A DNA stretch of 47,247 nucleotides from Fragilaria crotonensis (GCA_022925895.1 JAKSYS010000502.1:1-47247); one strand, 5' to 3'; positions 32,955 to 42,489 are shown, counted from the first letter of the stretch. Numbers and translations: made by a program. Notes: generated by a model not told the origin, from the letters alone.

Positions 32955-35803
32955 CATACGAAGAGGCAACATTTTGTACACCAACTTATGATTGTTACTC
33001 GGGTGAATTTTGGGATGACAAGGCCTTCCATCCGAAGAACTCGATAATGGAAAAATACCTATTCCAAGGTCCAAGTGCTCGTCTGACTTGGATAGATCGT
33101 TGCCTTACGCGCAAAGGTGACGCTCTTTCTCCAGACTTTGTGGACATTGCTCTGGGATGGCTGCAGCGGTATTGTAAAGCTGAAATTTGGTCGACCCTGA
33201 CCATCATTCCTTGTAAGATCATGACTGAGGTGTCAACAATGGAGAGCCTTTTTACATCCTTCATTGAAGGACGGAACGTTGCATCTTCGGTTCGCGACCT
33301 AAAAACCGATACAGAGAGAAGACAGTTTGTAAACCACATCTTTCATTACGAGATTGACCAAAAGAGGTTTATGGAGGCAACAATTCTGGTGGTGGAGTTC
33401 ATTATACAACACAAGGATCTCCTCACGAAGCCGTTTATTGTCATTCCTGCACAAGAGGATGAAGATTGTTCATGGACTGTTTTCGTAGCGGTGAATTGTG
33501 GAAAAACTGGGAACAATGATAACGATACAAAATGTGGATATTTTTTGTTTGATCCAACTGGAAAACGTCGCCGTTCTGACCCACCGCCAATTTGCCGGTT
33601 CTTCCTCAAATTGGTGCACTTCATACTCAGTCCTGAGAATGATCCAAATGCAAAAGCACGAAAACCAAAGAAGAAAAGAAAAGAAAGCTCACCATGGAAA
33701 GACAAGGTTGTTGCACCATGGTTTTTCAACATGCATTCGTTTTACGTCGGTTTCACACGGCAAAGCGTTAATTTTGGTTGTGTCGTCACTGACAAGAACA
33801 ATGAGACATGTGACATCGAGAAGGGGCGCTTCCGACCGTTGAGTTTACCGCCAGATTACATTCTAATTCAGGAAACGTCAAAGGATGTGGCGCAAAGTGG
33901 TTTAAAATCATTGATTTTCATCCGCGATTTTTGTGTCATGGTGCACGACGTCACATTCGACACGAGTGGGAATGTGAAAGGTGACATCACTTTTGACAGG
34001 AATGACAATGTCAAGGGCATGGGCAGGAACATTCCCACATCAACACGAAAATTTGCTCACTATTTGCATGACGTGTACGTGAGCTTGTTTCAACTGATTG
34101 ACAGAATAGCAAGCAGCAACTTTGGGTCGGTTCGAGAAGAAGCTCATGAGTACAAAAAATATCTTCGTCCCAGCAAGGGGATAGAACGGTCGCTTTCGTT
34201 GGGGGGGAAACTAACGATGCCCGGACCACGACATGCGTTTCCTGATTTAGCCAAGATATTGCAGTGGCAACCTTTGTCGAAAGAAAGAGTGTTGCTTGGC
34301 AGGGAAACAGATTTGTGCCAGATGAATAATGATGATGTAGCGAAGCGGTTGCGAAAGACTTCGCGAAAGCCTCGACAAACAAAGAAAAAAGGGAAGACGG
34401 ATAGTGGTGAAGAGCAGTCGGGTGGTCTAGGCCAGCGAAAGCAGGATGATCCATCGTTGACGAAGTCGCCAGCACGAAAGGGTGAAGCAGAGGCAGTACA
34501 GGAACAAGATCATACATCACCAGAAAAGATTCAAGACACCGAAAAGATGCCTGATGGAGCACATACGACCACGGCGCTCTCGCAGGGAAGTGAATTTGTG
34601 CCATTGTCTATACAGCATATTGCTACATTTATTTCAAGTTTAAAGAAGGACTTCGAATATGCTGCATCAGAAGATGAGAAGAAGAATCTGTGTTGGCAAA
34701 TCCTTGCTCTTTCACACGAGAAGTCTCCATTGCCATTTGTCGAAAATGCGTTGAAGTTTATACGCGATAATTTTGAAAAGGAAAATGAAAGTGTTTCGAT
34801 AATCGCCAAACCTGGGAAAAAGGATGTACTGTGTGGGAAGGGGCACCGCAAATGCATTCCGTACCTTGATCGCACATTGGACTTCAAGAAAATGCACTTG
34901 TCAGCAGCTAATCAGGCAGAAAAATATGAGGTGCAGCGTACCATTTACACAACTCTAAAAAAGGAGGGATTTCGTTTCCTCGAGATGACAGAAAAAAAAG
35001 GGTGGAAGGAAAAAACATACGATGGTGGAATGGCGTATATTAGATCGCGAATGAAACGTGTGTGTGAAAAAGAAGAGGGCATGACGCCGTCAATAAATGA
35101 ATTGGAGGCCGGACCAGGTCCATTTGAAAGTACATCTCTACCGCCAAATGGTATTGTAGTACGTAAACGCGATGAACCAAAGGGACATCCACCAAACATG
35201 GCTTTCCGTCGGATAATCCGAAGAGCTGCAGATGCCACGTTTGAAAGTCGAACAGAAAGCGCTAAGGACAATATTGCAGGTGAAGTGCTAGAGGAGATGC
35301 GGAAAAAAGGTTACATCTTTGTCAATAAAGAGGAAAACGTTTGGAAAGGTGTCAACACAGAAAAAGTAAGGAAAGAGGTTCGGGATCGTCTAAGGAAATC
35401 AGTGTACTTTGGGAAACAAAGTACGGTGACGGAAAGAAAAGCTGGTGACGACAATGATGCTGGCATTGAATGCAAGCAACCTTCAAAACAGCGGATGACA
35501 GGAAGTTTGAAAGCTGGTGAGAAGGATGATGCTTGTATTGAATGCAATAAGCCTTCAAAAGAGCGGATGACAGGAAGTAAGAAAGCTGGTGACGAGGATG
35601 ATGCTTGTATTGAATGCAATAAGCCTTCAAAGCACTCGTGTCGGAAATGTAAGAAGCATGTATGTTCCATGTGTTGCAATGAAAAGAGAAAGCTCGAAAA
35701 CACTTGGTGGTGCAACGTGTGTTTCAATAGACAAAGTGTTTGGAAGCAAACATTAATTCGGGACGGCAATTACAGTACTTCGGATGAAGAATGCAAGAAA
35801 TGA
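32918..35803 (+). CDS. Ulp1-like (degenerate) – two DUF6824 – Cys-rich zinc-binding protein
   Basis: Long frame (first ATG at 33047; likely continues from the GNAT frame). Domains: (1) residues ~60-330, a C48/Ulp1-like protease fold with FIVIPAQEDEDCSWTVFVAV and GYFLFDPTG; the expected catalytic His before Trp is Ser and the expected Cys after the Gln (VAQSGLKSLIF) is Ser, so it looks inactive. (2) a basic, low-complexity linker at ~480-560. (3) two DUF6824 domains, common in diatoms, at about 640-720 (KKDVLCGKGHRKC ... GFRFLE) and 750-840 (GHPPNMAFRRIIRRA ... GYIFVN). (4) three 25-27-residue repeats of type DDACIECNKPSK at about 845-905, the last running into CRKCKKHVCSMCC...WWCNVCF, a zinc-ribbon-like end. 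It may bind nucleic acid or proteins. No homologue with this full order is known to me. Confidence 0.6.
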   Translation: MSIRVCLLPGNLTYEEATFCTPTYDCYSGEFWDDKAFHPKNSIMEKYLFQGPSARLTWIDRCLTRKGDALSPDFVDIALGWLQRYCKAEIWSTLTIIPCKIMTEVSTMESLFTSFIEGRNVASSVRDLKTDTERRQFVNHIFHYEIDQKRFMEATILVVEFIIQHKDLLTKPFIVIPAQEDEDCSWTVFVAVNCGKTGNNDNDTKCGYFLFDPTGKRRRSDPPPICRFFLKLVHFILSPENDPNAKARKPKKKRKESSPWKDKVVAPWFFNMHSFYVGFTRQSVNFGCVVTDKNNETCDIEKGRFRPLSLPPDYILIQETSKDVAQSGLKSLIFIRDFCVMVHDVTFDTSGNVKGDITFDRNDNVKGMGRNIPTSTRKFAHYLHDVYVSLFQLIDRIASSNFGSVREEAHEYKKYLRPSKGIERSLSLGGKLTMPGPRHAFPDLAKILQWQPLSKERVLLGRETDLCQMNNDDVAKRLRKTSRKPRQTKKKGKTDSGEEQSGGLGQRKQDDPSLTKSPARKGEAEAVQEQDHTSPEKIQDTEKMPDGAHTTTALSQGSEFVPLSIQHIATFISSLKKDFEYAASEDEKKNLCWQILALSHEKSPLPFVENALKFIRDNFEKENESVSIIAKPGKKDVLCGKGHRKCIPYLDRTLDFKKMHLSAANQAEKYEVQRTIYTTLKKEGFRFLEMTEKKGWKEKTYDGGMAYIRSRMKRVCEKEEGMTPSINELEAGPGPFESTSLPPNGIVVRKRDEPKGHPPNMAFRRIIRRAADATFESRTESAKDNIAGEVLEEMRKKGYIFVNKEENVWKGVNTEKVRKEVRDRLRKSVYFGKQSTVTERKAGDDNDAGIECKQPSKQRMTGSLKAGEKDDACIECNKPSKERMTGSKKAGDEDDACIECNKPSKHSCRKCKKHVCSMCCNEKRKLENTWWCNVCFNRQSVWKQTLIRDGNYSTSDEECKK

Positions 35804-35836
35804 GTTCATCGTAGTCGTACATGCTGTATGTAGTAG

Positions 35837-36517
35837 CCTATTTGAAGGTCAAAATTTGTACACCAAATAGTCGTCTTCTTACTGTCATAGTGTTACTTGT
35901 TCATTCGTGACTATTTGAAGAACAAAATTCGTACACCAAATAGTCGTCATCGTACTGTCATAGTGTTACTTGTTCATTCGTGACTATTTGAAGATCGAAA
36001 TTCGTACACCATATAGTCGTCATCGTACTGTCATACTGTTACTTGTTCATTCGTGACTATTTGAAGATCGAAATTCGTACACCAAATAGTCGTCTTCTTA
36101 CTGTCATACTGTTACTTGTCCATTCGCGACTATTTGAAGATCGAAATTTGTACACCAAATAGTCGCATCGTACTGACATACTGTTACTTGTTCATTCGTG
36201 ACTATTTGAAGATCGAAATTCGTACACCAAATAGTCGTCTTCTTACTGGCATACTGTTACTTGTCCATTCGCGACTATTTGAAGATCGAAATTTGTACAC
36301 CAAATAGTCGCATCGTACTGACATACTGTTACTTGTTCATTCGTGACTATTTGAAGATCGAAATCGTACACCAAATAGTCGTCTTCTTACTGGCATACTG
36401 TTACTTGTTCATTCGTGACTATTTGAAGATCGAAATTCGTACACAAAATAGTCGTCATCATACTGACACACTGTTACTTGTCCATTCGAGACTATTTGAA
36501 GATCGAAATTCGTACAG
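35837..36517 (-). repeat. array C: ~9 units of ~73 bp, same orientation as array B
   Basis: Units as in array B (GACTATTTGAAGATCGAAAT ... CACCAAATAGTC), with spacer ...TTACTTGTTCATTCGT. It begins 33 bases after the stop codon of the last gene with a changed unit (CCTATTTGAAGGTCAAAATT) and ends inside the core at CGTACAG. Confidence 0.95.
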
Positions 36518-36836
36518 AAAGAAAGTTCTGTTGGTGTTGATTAAGAAGAAAAGTGTACTTGTATTCAAGGAGATTTGCAACCCTACTAGGTTGTAATCGA
36601 ATACAAAGTAATGTAAGTTCGAGTGATTCAAAACAAGGGAAACACATGAATCACTGATAGAAGGAGATATGTAGCAGTTATCTTTCTGGCATGACAAAGG
36701 GTTGACATGCGCGTTAGGAAAAGCGCCGACAGAAGTCAACAACAAAGATTCCGTGTTTTGTCAGCCATTCAAATTTCCGATGTCTTCAAAAATCTTCTAC
36801 AGGAGGACTCACTGTAGTTTATTACTGTGACGTGGG
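36518..36836. other. gene-free right shoulder of the mobile element
   Basis: About 320 bases between array C and the inner right terminal repeat. Nothing coding. CCCTACTAGGTTGTAATCG near 36582 vaguely recalls the CTACTAGGATCCGATTAG of the left edge. Confidence 0.4.
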
Positions 36837-36980
36837 TGCTGACGTCAAATTGGTGAAACCTAATCGGATCTCTCTCAATATGTTACTGTCTTACTGGAGT
36901 ACTGTATCACCGTAGGCAGCACGTGAAAGGGTCAGTACTGTGACGTCATGCTTTGACGTCATTTCCTTGCATTCTAATCG
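36837..36980 (-). repeat. right terminal inverted repeat (inner 32 nt, 84-nt insert, outer 28 nt)
   Basis: 36837-36868 and 36953-36980 are perfect inverted copies of the left inner and outer blocks. The 84 bases between them have no left counterpart except an extra TGACGTCA at 36941-36948. TGACGTCA also occurs at 36840-36847 and 36954-36961. Confidence 0.9.
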
Positions 36981-36985
36981 AAACC

Positions 36986-37893
36986 AGGAGGTTCCGGAAG
37001 TCTGGCTTTTCTACCGTATCGTACATTTGTCTACACAAATTCTGTACGTGCGATTCCTTCAAAACAAAAGCTAAATAAATCCACGTCTGATATAAATCGG
37101 AACGGTGAGCTCATGATCCTTTTTAATTAACAACAAGCACTTGTATGTGTGAACTTAAGTAATGGTAGCGGAAATGACTTCTTTGACGACGGTTAAAATA
37201 AGGTGGTTAAATTACTTAGTAAGGATATGTCCAAAAGCCTTTGGCTCCAGAAGCCATTGGCTTAAGCCAGTGGCTTCTGAAAGTCATTGGCTTAAGCCAA
37301 TGGCTTCTGGAAGTCAATGGCTTAAGCCAATGGCTTCGCCGAGCTAATCAAGGAACGTGTTTTATTCCTATGGGAACTCGTTATAAAGGAAACGAGACAT
37401 AATGAGGGGTCATCGTCAAATGCGTACCATATATTCAAGTCTATAAGTTCGTCATGACACTGTCTATTTGAAGATGAAAAGCCTGAAGTAAGACCTTTGA
37501 TGACGAGCTTCCAATAATATTAAAACGTGTGTTTTTCAGTTTGGCTTCGCCGACTATAGCGTGGAAGCCATTGGCTTCCAGAAGCCTTTGGCTTAAGCCA
37601 ATGACTTCCAGAAGCCTTTGTCTTAAGCCATTGGCTTCTGGAAGCCAATGGCTTTTATCCCTAAGTAGTTCCAAGAACAATGCGTTGATTTCACGTTCGC
37701 AGTTCGCACACGTCGTTTCGATGCAATTTACTTAAGACTCTCGACATCACGTTTGGTAATTTAGAAATAATCCCGACATTCGAAATCGGTGCAAGGGGGG
37801 ATAATTTATCCGGATCCGTTCGAAATGGAATACGATAGTATGCGTAGCCGCCAGTATTGCGTACGGCAAACAAGCCAAACTTCCGGAACCTCC
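36986..37893. repeat. 0.9-kb inverted-repeat (foldback-like) segment abutting the large element
   Basis: The arm at 36986-37018 (AGGAGGTTCCGGAAGTCTGG...) is matched in reverse complement at 37862-37893 (…CCAAACTTCCGGAACCTCC) with about 27 of 32 bases identical. No open gene lies between. The interior holds two clusters of CCATTGGCTTAAGCCAATGG-type words. Confidence 0.6.
37233..37654. repeat. two clusters of GGCTTAAGCC / GAAGCCATTGGCTTCC palindromic words
   Basis: 37233-37340 and 37561-37654 consist of ~10-nt words GGCTTAAGCC, CCATTGGCTT and AATGGCTTCTGGAAGCC repeated about every 28-32 bases. Both clusters lie next to GGCTTCGCCGA and an AACGTGT...TTTT word in opposite order, so they look like inverted partners. 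They read as a repeated SQWLKPMAS-type peptide on the plus strand; I do not call a gene. Confidence 0.7.
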
Positions 37894-38825
37894 AGTAAAT
37901 CATAAGATACTCTGGTACTCGAGTAGTACTGTACCGGTAGCCGGTAGTAGTACTTCGTATTATGCTGCTGCTTGATAGCTTGATGTCATCACAGAACGAG
38001 GGAGCATTTCGTATTACCACGTAAACCAGTACTGCTACCAGAACTCCTTGTGTACTGTCTACTGCCAAGAGCAATTGATCGACCGACACACGAGATCACA
38101 TTCGTTCCAATTTCTCCTGTACTGGTATCATATCCTACTATATTATAAATTAATTGTGTGCGTGCGTGTGTCCGTCCGTCCGTCTGTTACGGAGTATGAC
38201 CACTCTGGGGTACTGTTGCACTGTTACGTGGATTACATGTAATACAGGTCTACAGTACATAAACGACCAGTACGACCCGGTTGAGGGTACTGTACGTCCA
38301 GTTTCCTGTAGTAGACACTCCGATCAAATGTGAGGTACCCACTAGTTAATAATATATGCATAATGTGCAGAAATTCAAGGACTTGTCTCCTTTTGCGTCC
38401 GTGTCTTGTATGGAAGCTGACGTCACCTCTGCACTTATGTAGCCGGGAGCCGGGACTAACGTGCTGCTGGTACCAGGTACGACGAATCACGTATCACGTA
38501 TCAATATGACACAATCGTTGTACTCCGAGTACATTGTACGGTACTAGCTAGTAGTGCGTATGTAGTACTTCGAGTACTCCGAGTAAACAAAAAGCAATAT
38601 ATATATGTCTAGTATGCAAGTACCTGTACCAGGTATGATATGACATACTCGGAGTAGCTCTCGGAGTACATATCATACGACTAGATGCTGGTACTCCCAT
38701 AGCATGCACTCCAGTACCAGTACCGATCATGTTCGTAGACCGGAGACCGTCGGCGACCTCATTTCTTTCGAGTTCCATTTTTTAGCATATTTGTCAATTC
38801 GTCCGCCTCCTTCACGATAGTAGTC
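37894..38825. other. gene-free spacer with dense GTAC words and a CGTC/GTCC microsatellite
   Basis: About 930 bases. 38160-38185 has GTGTGCGTGCGTGTGTCCGT followed by CCGTCCGTC. 38520-38720 is packed with GAGTAC, CTCGGAGTA and GGTACCAG words. No gene seen. The right end must carry the promoter of the gene at 38826. Confidence 0.45.
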
Positions 38826-39147
38826 ATGCGATCGCAAGCAGTTCGTTCATTCCTCCAGACTTCAACCAAACGAAGGATTCTAGCGATCCGATGCTTCTCT
38901 GAGGATGGCGGCAGTCTGCATTCCAAAGAGTAAGTAGTGGCGTGCTTCCAACGACGGTTTGAAACATCGAGTTTCTAACAACGAATATGCGCAAATTCAC
39001 AGTATTGCGTTCAAACCTGCAGAGTCGGGATGGGGTGCAGGAAAGAAATATGAGCAAAACTATGACAACATATTTGGGAAGAAGAAGAAAGAAGAATTGC
39101 CAAAAGGAGAAGCAAGGCCGACCGGCACTGATGTGACGGATAATTGA
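38826..39147 (+). CDS. small two-exon protein with mitochondrial-type N-terminus
   Basis: Exon 1 38826-38929, GT-AG intron 38930-39002 (GTAAGTAGTGG ... AAATTCACAG), exon 2 39003-39147. The spliced frame encodes about 82 residues. The first 23 (MRSQAVRSFLQTSTKRRILA...) have Arg/Lys/Ser/Thr and no acidic residue, as in mitochondrial presequences. The mature part has FKPAESGWGAGKKYEQNYDN and a Lys-rich FGKKKKEELPKGEA. I do not recognise a family with certainty; it is about the size of small respiratory assembly or regulatory proteins. The intron is supported by the join restoring a continuous frame; exon 1 is too short to be found as an open frame on its own. Confidence 0.55.
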
Positions 39148-39863
39148 GGCGAACATCGAGATGCCAGGGAAGATGCGAGTACAGTACGGAGTACTATGGC
39201 GTTAGAGACATACTAGCCTATCCTCGATCAGGTGAGAGGTTCCACACTCCAAGCGAACAGTGACCGTATCCTCTTGCTCATTGCCAATGTTCAATGTTTT
39301 GGAATAAGACATAAAAATGTTTTATGGTTGTGTACAAGAGAATCCTGAGTAGATTGCACCAAGGCTAACGAACATATTATCGAGGATAGGCGGAAAGGAG
39401 TCCTTGCTCTCATGATGTGTATCAATCTATCGATTGAAATGTTACACGATGACACGGCAGATTCGTGTTGTTCTATTTTCCGCGCTCCGTCGTCGACTGT
39501 GTTCGTCATGCGACCGATCGACAAGTGTTTGGTGTTTCATGGTTTTAATAAAAGTCATCCAGTCATCCAGAATGACCCAGAGACAAAAAGTACGGCGAAG
39601 GTCGGAAGTCAAAAGTTGCATGCCTGCTGGAGTACTTGAACTTGTACTCCGCGCCAACGAGAAGTGGACTTATGTAGCCGTAACACGTGAATCGCAAATG
39701 TAAAACAGAATCGTTGAGACGAAGCATATCATACACACACACCCTTGTTTGAACGCCTAACAATCAGGCCGAGAGCAACAGACATCAGCTTAATCGCAAC
39801 AAACCCTGAAAGCGGCACTAAGCATTTGTACCTGTTCTGTTCACACTCGCCATAATCTGGAAG
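39148..39863. other. spacer, no supported gene
   Basis: About 715 bases between the small gene and the MORN gene. It contains CCTATCCTCGATCAGG near 39218 and an inverted partner (TATCGAGGATAGG) at 39377-39389, a possible foldback of about 160 bases. Otherwise nothing. Confidence 0.4.
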
Positions 39864-42489
39864 ATGGAGGCCTTGGCTAACGATTCCAACTTTGAGCTCC
39901 ATGCGTTGTCGCTTAAGCCAGATTACGATCCATCGACAAACAGCTTCATCGCCAGAAGCACTGATGGTGTGCCCGTCCGACAAGTATTTGAGAAGAAGCT
40001 TCCAGCTCGCGATGCTCAAGGCAATATGACCAATCGATTCGACCTTTTCACGGGTCTTATTGATGCCATTACAGGCGAGCTCCTTCATGGCATTCGACGC
40101 TATTCCGTGACGGGTGAGTTGTACGAAGGCAAATTTCGAAGCAACGGGGTGCGGCATGGCACCGGTGCGATTGTCAAGAACATTTCTCTACCACCACCCC
40201 GGGAGGCCATCCCGGAATTGTTAGGAGAATTGGCAGGTGCCGATTCTCCCCATTCGAACCTCAGCTTCAAGCAAGCCAACTTTTTTGGAACCTTTTGGAA
40301 TGACGAACCCAGTTTTGGGACGTTGGTCACGGATTCGTATACGTACCGTGGACACTTTCGGGGAGGTCGATTTCATGGCATCGATGGAGAATTAATTCAC
40401 TCCGATGGATATGTGTACAAGGGTGAGTTTCAAGAAGGACTATATCATGGAATGGGCCGAGAAGTGGACCCTGCAACCGGTGAATACCAAGGAGAGTATC
40501 GAAACGGAATGAAGCATGGTATGGGGACTTTCAAGGAAGGACCACCAGATGAACAAGAAGAAATTGATGACAAAGGAGAGCTACTGCCGGATTTCACCAT
40601 CGTTTTGGAAGATGACGGTGCGCCGGAGCAGGAGGGTGCAGAGACAAACGAGTGCAGGGACTTTTGTCAAGACGACTGGATTCCGGCTGTGGAACAGAAA
40701 GCGAAGTCTGATTTAGGTGAAGTGAAACGAGAAACCATCACAAAAAGATATGTCTACTCCGGTATATATCACTGCAATTCAAAACAAGGCGAAGGTACGG
40801 AATGGACTCCAACTGGAGAAGTGTATTCTGGACAGTTTCTGGCAAATCGAAGGCATGGGCATGGATCTCTGAGGATAGTCGAGACTGGAATTGTGTTCGA
40901 AGGTAAATGGCGCGCAGGAGAGCCCGTGAGTGGCAACGGCTGGAGAATATTGTATCCATCTGGAGATATCTATTGTGGACATGTTGCGAATTACGAACCT
41001 CATGGTTACGGAATCTACCAACACGCGTCTGGGGAAGTTTATGCTGGTGATTGGATGAATGGAAGTCGTCATGGCAACGGAATCCGTTCCGATCCAAATG
41101 GAACCGAATTTTCTGGTAAATGGAAGGACGACAAGATTGTAACCATAAAGCGCCTTGAACAGACTGATGGGACTCTCAGCGAAATCGCTGAGACCTTACG
41201 CATCGCTGATAAAGACACAAACCAGCAAGCTGGAGATGTAACCGAGGAAGACAAGGGCTCGGCTGACGGTAGTAAACACGAAAAGCAGCTGGCGTTTTTA
41301 AAGCAGGCCATGGCAAAATCCATTGAGACCTCACTGCAGATCATCGCCGCAAAGACAGATGATGTTGTTGAAGATTTTGAATCCTTTACTGAATCCGCCC
41401 CACAAACGCGACGACGGACAAGAAAGAAGGACGAAGGAGCAAGCAAAGCAGGGCAAAGCAGAATTGCACACATACGCCAACGGAGACACATATCTCGGCG
41501 CTCTCGATCCAGAAACCTTCCAACGAACTGGCTACGGGGTGTATGTTTCAAAATCAACTGGCTGCTCGTACACTGGTGTATTCAAGAACAACAAGCGACA
41601 CGGCTTTGGAATTCTCATTCATTCGCAGTTCGGAAAGTTTGCTGGCGATTTCTACGAAGACAAGAAGCATGGTGAAGGCACTTTGATCCTCAGCGATGCA
41701 TCATCATATCACGGTGGGTTCTCGAACGGAGCATTTGATGGAAAAGGTACACTTTGTGAACGCGATGGAACGGTATACGTTGGCGAATGGAGAGCTGGGC
41801 TTCGGCATGGAGAGGGAATGGAAACAATGAGCGATGGTCGAGTTTACAAAGGAACTTTCAAGAATGGGAAGCGTGAAGGTAATGGAACTCTCCTAGAAAA
41901 GTCAGCCGGCAAAATCATATATCGTGGAAAATGGCGAGATGGAAAATACCATGGAGAGGGGACCCTGATCGAGAGGAGGGATGTCCCTTCTTCGCGTCAA
42001 GTTCATATCGTCCGCTGGGAAGGCGAATTCGCCGCGGGCAAGAAGCATGGGTATGGTGTCTTGACGAATGAGACGGACAACTCCGAATGGAAGGGCGTAT
42101 GGAGTCATGACATCCCAGCTAGCGGGAAGTGGAGAGTCAAATATGCCAATGGCGGAGTCTACGTCGGCCACTGTCACGTTATAGACGACCGCCAACCTTC
42201 CGGTGATAAAATTGTGGCTGTGCCAGAGGGATTCGGCACCTTTCAGTACCCCAACGGTGATGTGTATGTGGGGACCTTCGAATATGGCATTCGTAACGGG
42301 GTTGGAACATGTAAATTCGCCTCGGGAGAGCAATGGGAGGGGGCGTGGACGAACGACCGCATGGATAAACGCGGCTCAGGTGTGTTGACATTAGCTGATG
42401 GCACTGTCCATGAGTTCAAGGGCACCAAATTATCAGTTGTTGACCCTTTCTTTGCAGGAGAAGTTGAAGTTCCCAACTCCATGATGTAG
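39864..42489 (+). CDS. MORN-repeat protein, one frame break
   Basis: Two overlapping frames (39864-41675 and 41323-42489) make one protein of about 870 residues. It contains about 20 MORN motifs of the form YxGxxxxGxxHGxG: examples YEGKFRSNGVRHGTG, YKGEFQEGLYHGMGR, YAGDWMNGSRHGNG, YTGVFKNNKRHGFG, YVGEWRAGLRHGEG. MORN repeats form elongated sheets that scaffold membranes or cytoskeleton; no kinase or other catalytic domain is attached. The break lies near 41450, between a low-complexity Arg/Lys stretch and AELHTYANGDTYLGAL, and needs one extra or two missing bases. Because repeats continue perfectly on both sides, I suspect a sequencing indel. Start: the ATG at 39864, followed by an uninterrupted frame. 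Confidence 0.85.

Larger units (their letters stand above)
24575..36980. mobile_element. 12.4-kb MULE-type transposon with split terminal inverted repeats and cargo genes
   Basis: Borders are set by perfect inverted repeats: 24575-24602 pairs with 36953-36980 (28 nt), and 24618-24649 pairs with 36837-36868 (32 nt). Contents left to right: Mutator-like transposase (+), palindromic tandem array A, 2-oxoglutarate/Fe(II) dioxygenase-like gene (-), array B, GNAT-domain frame (+), Ulp1-like/DUF6824/zinc-binding frame (+), array C. A matching target-site duplication is not visible (left flank ACTAGGATC, right flank AAACCAGGA), which may reflect flank change or a slightly different true end. The transposase domain and the inverted ends agree with a Mutator-like element. 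The cargo set and the arrays are not part of any MULE layout I know. Confidence 0.8.

Noticed and set aside
24561-36990. Target-site duplication flanking the large element
   Set aside because: The flanking 9-mers ACTAGGATC and AAACCAGGA do not match; only a shared AGGA is seen, which is not enough to claim one.
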